In this document: positions 5,726 to 5,935 of the stretch, in pieces
Position numbering within the stretch: the first letter of the stretch is position 1
How the letters are laid out: each line of letters opens with the position of its first letter
NCBI GenBank assembly: GCA_023230265.1
Contig: JALNXR010000138.1
Location: 1-5,935, forward strand
DNA from: Bacteroidales bacterium
GTDB taxonomy: Bacteria; Bacteroidota; Bacteroidia; Bacteroidales; UBA932
Direction of reading: 5' to 3'
Length of the DNA: 5,935 bases
The notes under the pieces: generated by a model
Database searches by the model: none
Seen by the model: the letters and a program-made list of their open reading frames with translations, nothing else
Told to the model about the DNA's origin: nothing
Position numbers and translations under genes: made by a program

Positions 5726-5935
5726 GTTTACATCGATAGTTATTTTTTGAAGTGCTAAGTTGATTAAATCATTTTGCTAACTACAGACTACTTGATCTCA
5801 TTGGACTTTAAAAAACTCAAAACTATGCTCTAACATGTTCATTGGCAGGCATTAACGCAGTTTGTGCTGCTTAAAATCAAGTATTGCGCAGTGGATTATT
5901 AAATGTTACCTTATTAAGCATACCGCTTATAATAA
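5726..5935. other. Non-coding AT-rich tail, no gene recognised
   Basis: I read 210 bp on both strands. The longest plausible start-to-stop frames are only about 14 codons. I see no convincing hairpin-plus-T terminator, no tRNA, and no immunity-like ORF behind the orphan C-terminal domain. Confidence 0.6.

Noticed and set aside
5828..5900. attC-like integron site (CTCTAACATGTTCATTGG... with later GTTACC)
   Set aside because: The opening resembles an attC arm, but the core-site consensus is not met at either side and no long imperfect palindrome links them.

Overview
The window looks like an accessory locus from a bacterium of the Verrucomicrobiota / Lentisphaerota / Kiritimatiellota group (PVC superphylum). 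This placement is an inference from the style of the RHS core, with blocks such as 'YIWDGWNIAAE', 'TWGLDLSGTLQGAGGVGGL' and 'GGLNxYGFVxN'. Nothing in the window fixes the taxon. The flanks are AT-rich, while the inserted element is visibly richer in GC.

Layout: (1) Positions 2-1714 hold the 3' part of an RHS/YD-repeat gene that enters from the left edge. It ends in a conserved RHS-associated core tip followed by a variable C-terminal domain of about 175 residues. (2) A 176-residue protein with one N-terminal membrane anchor (1738-2268) follows 23 bp downstream; it is the natural candidate for a partner or immunity protein of that C-terminal domain. (3) From about 2322 a second, degraded copy of the RHS core tip appears, an orphan 'tip plus C-terminal domain' module. 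It was broken twice: by a one-base frameshift just after the LG motif (about 2550), and by insertion of an IS21-family element.

(4) The IS21-family element spans 2736-5391 (2656 bp). It has 5'-TGG...CCA-3' ends, repeated CGACAATTA motifs at both ends, and a perfect 6-bp target duplication TATGCC. On the minus strand it carries istA (DDE transposase, 495 aa) and istB (AAA+ ATPase, 246 aa), joined as TAAATG. Between istB and the left end lies about 210 bp of GC-rich, strongly self-complementary DNA that includes a perfect 20-bp inverted repeat. (5) Removing the element and one TATGCC copy joins the two halves of the orphan domain in frame (left half up to 2735, right half 5392-5725). The rebuilt C-terminal domain is about 170 residues. 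It carries an 'ALHG' block and, 42 residues later, an 'ISSC' block, the arrangement of a clan CD (caspase/CHAT-like) His-Cys dyad. (6) The last 210 bp hold no recognisable gene.

Taken together, this is an RHS polymorphic-protein locus with an active-looking terminal module and an older displaced module, the latter disabled by frameshift and transposon insertion. The transposon genes appear intact and the element could still be mobile.
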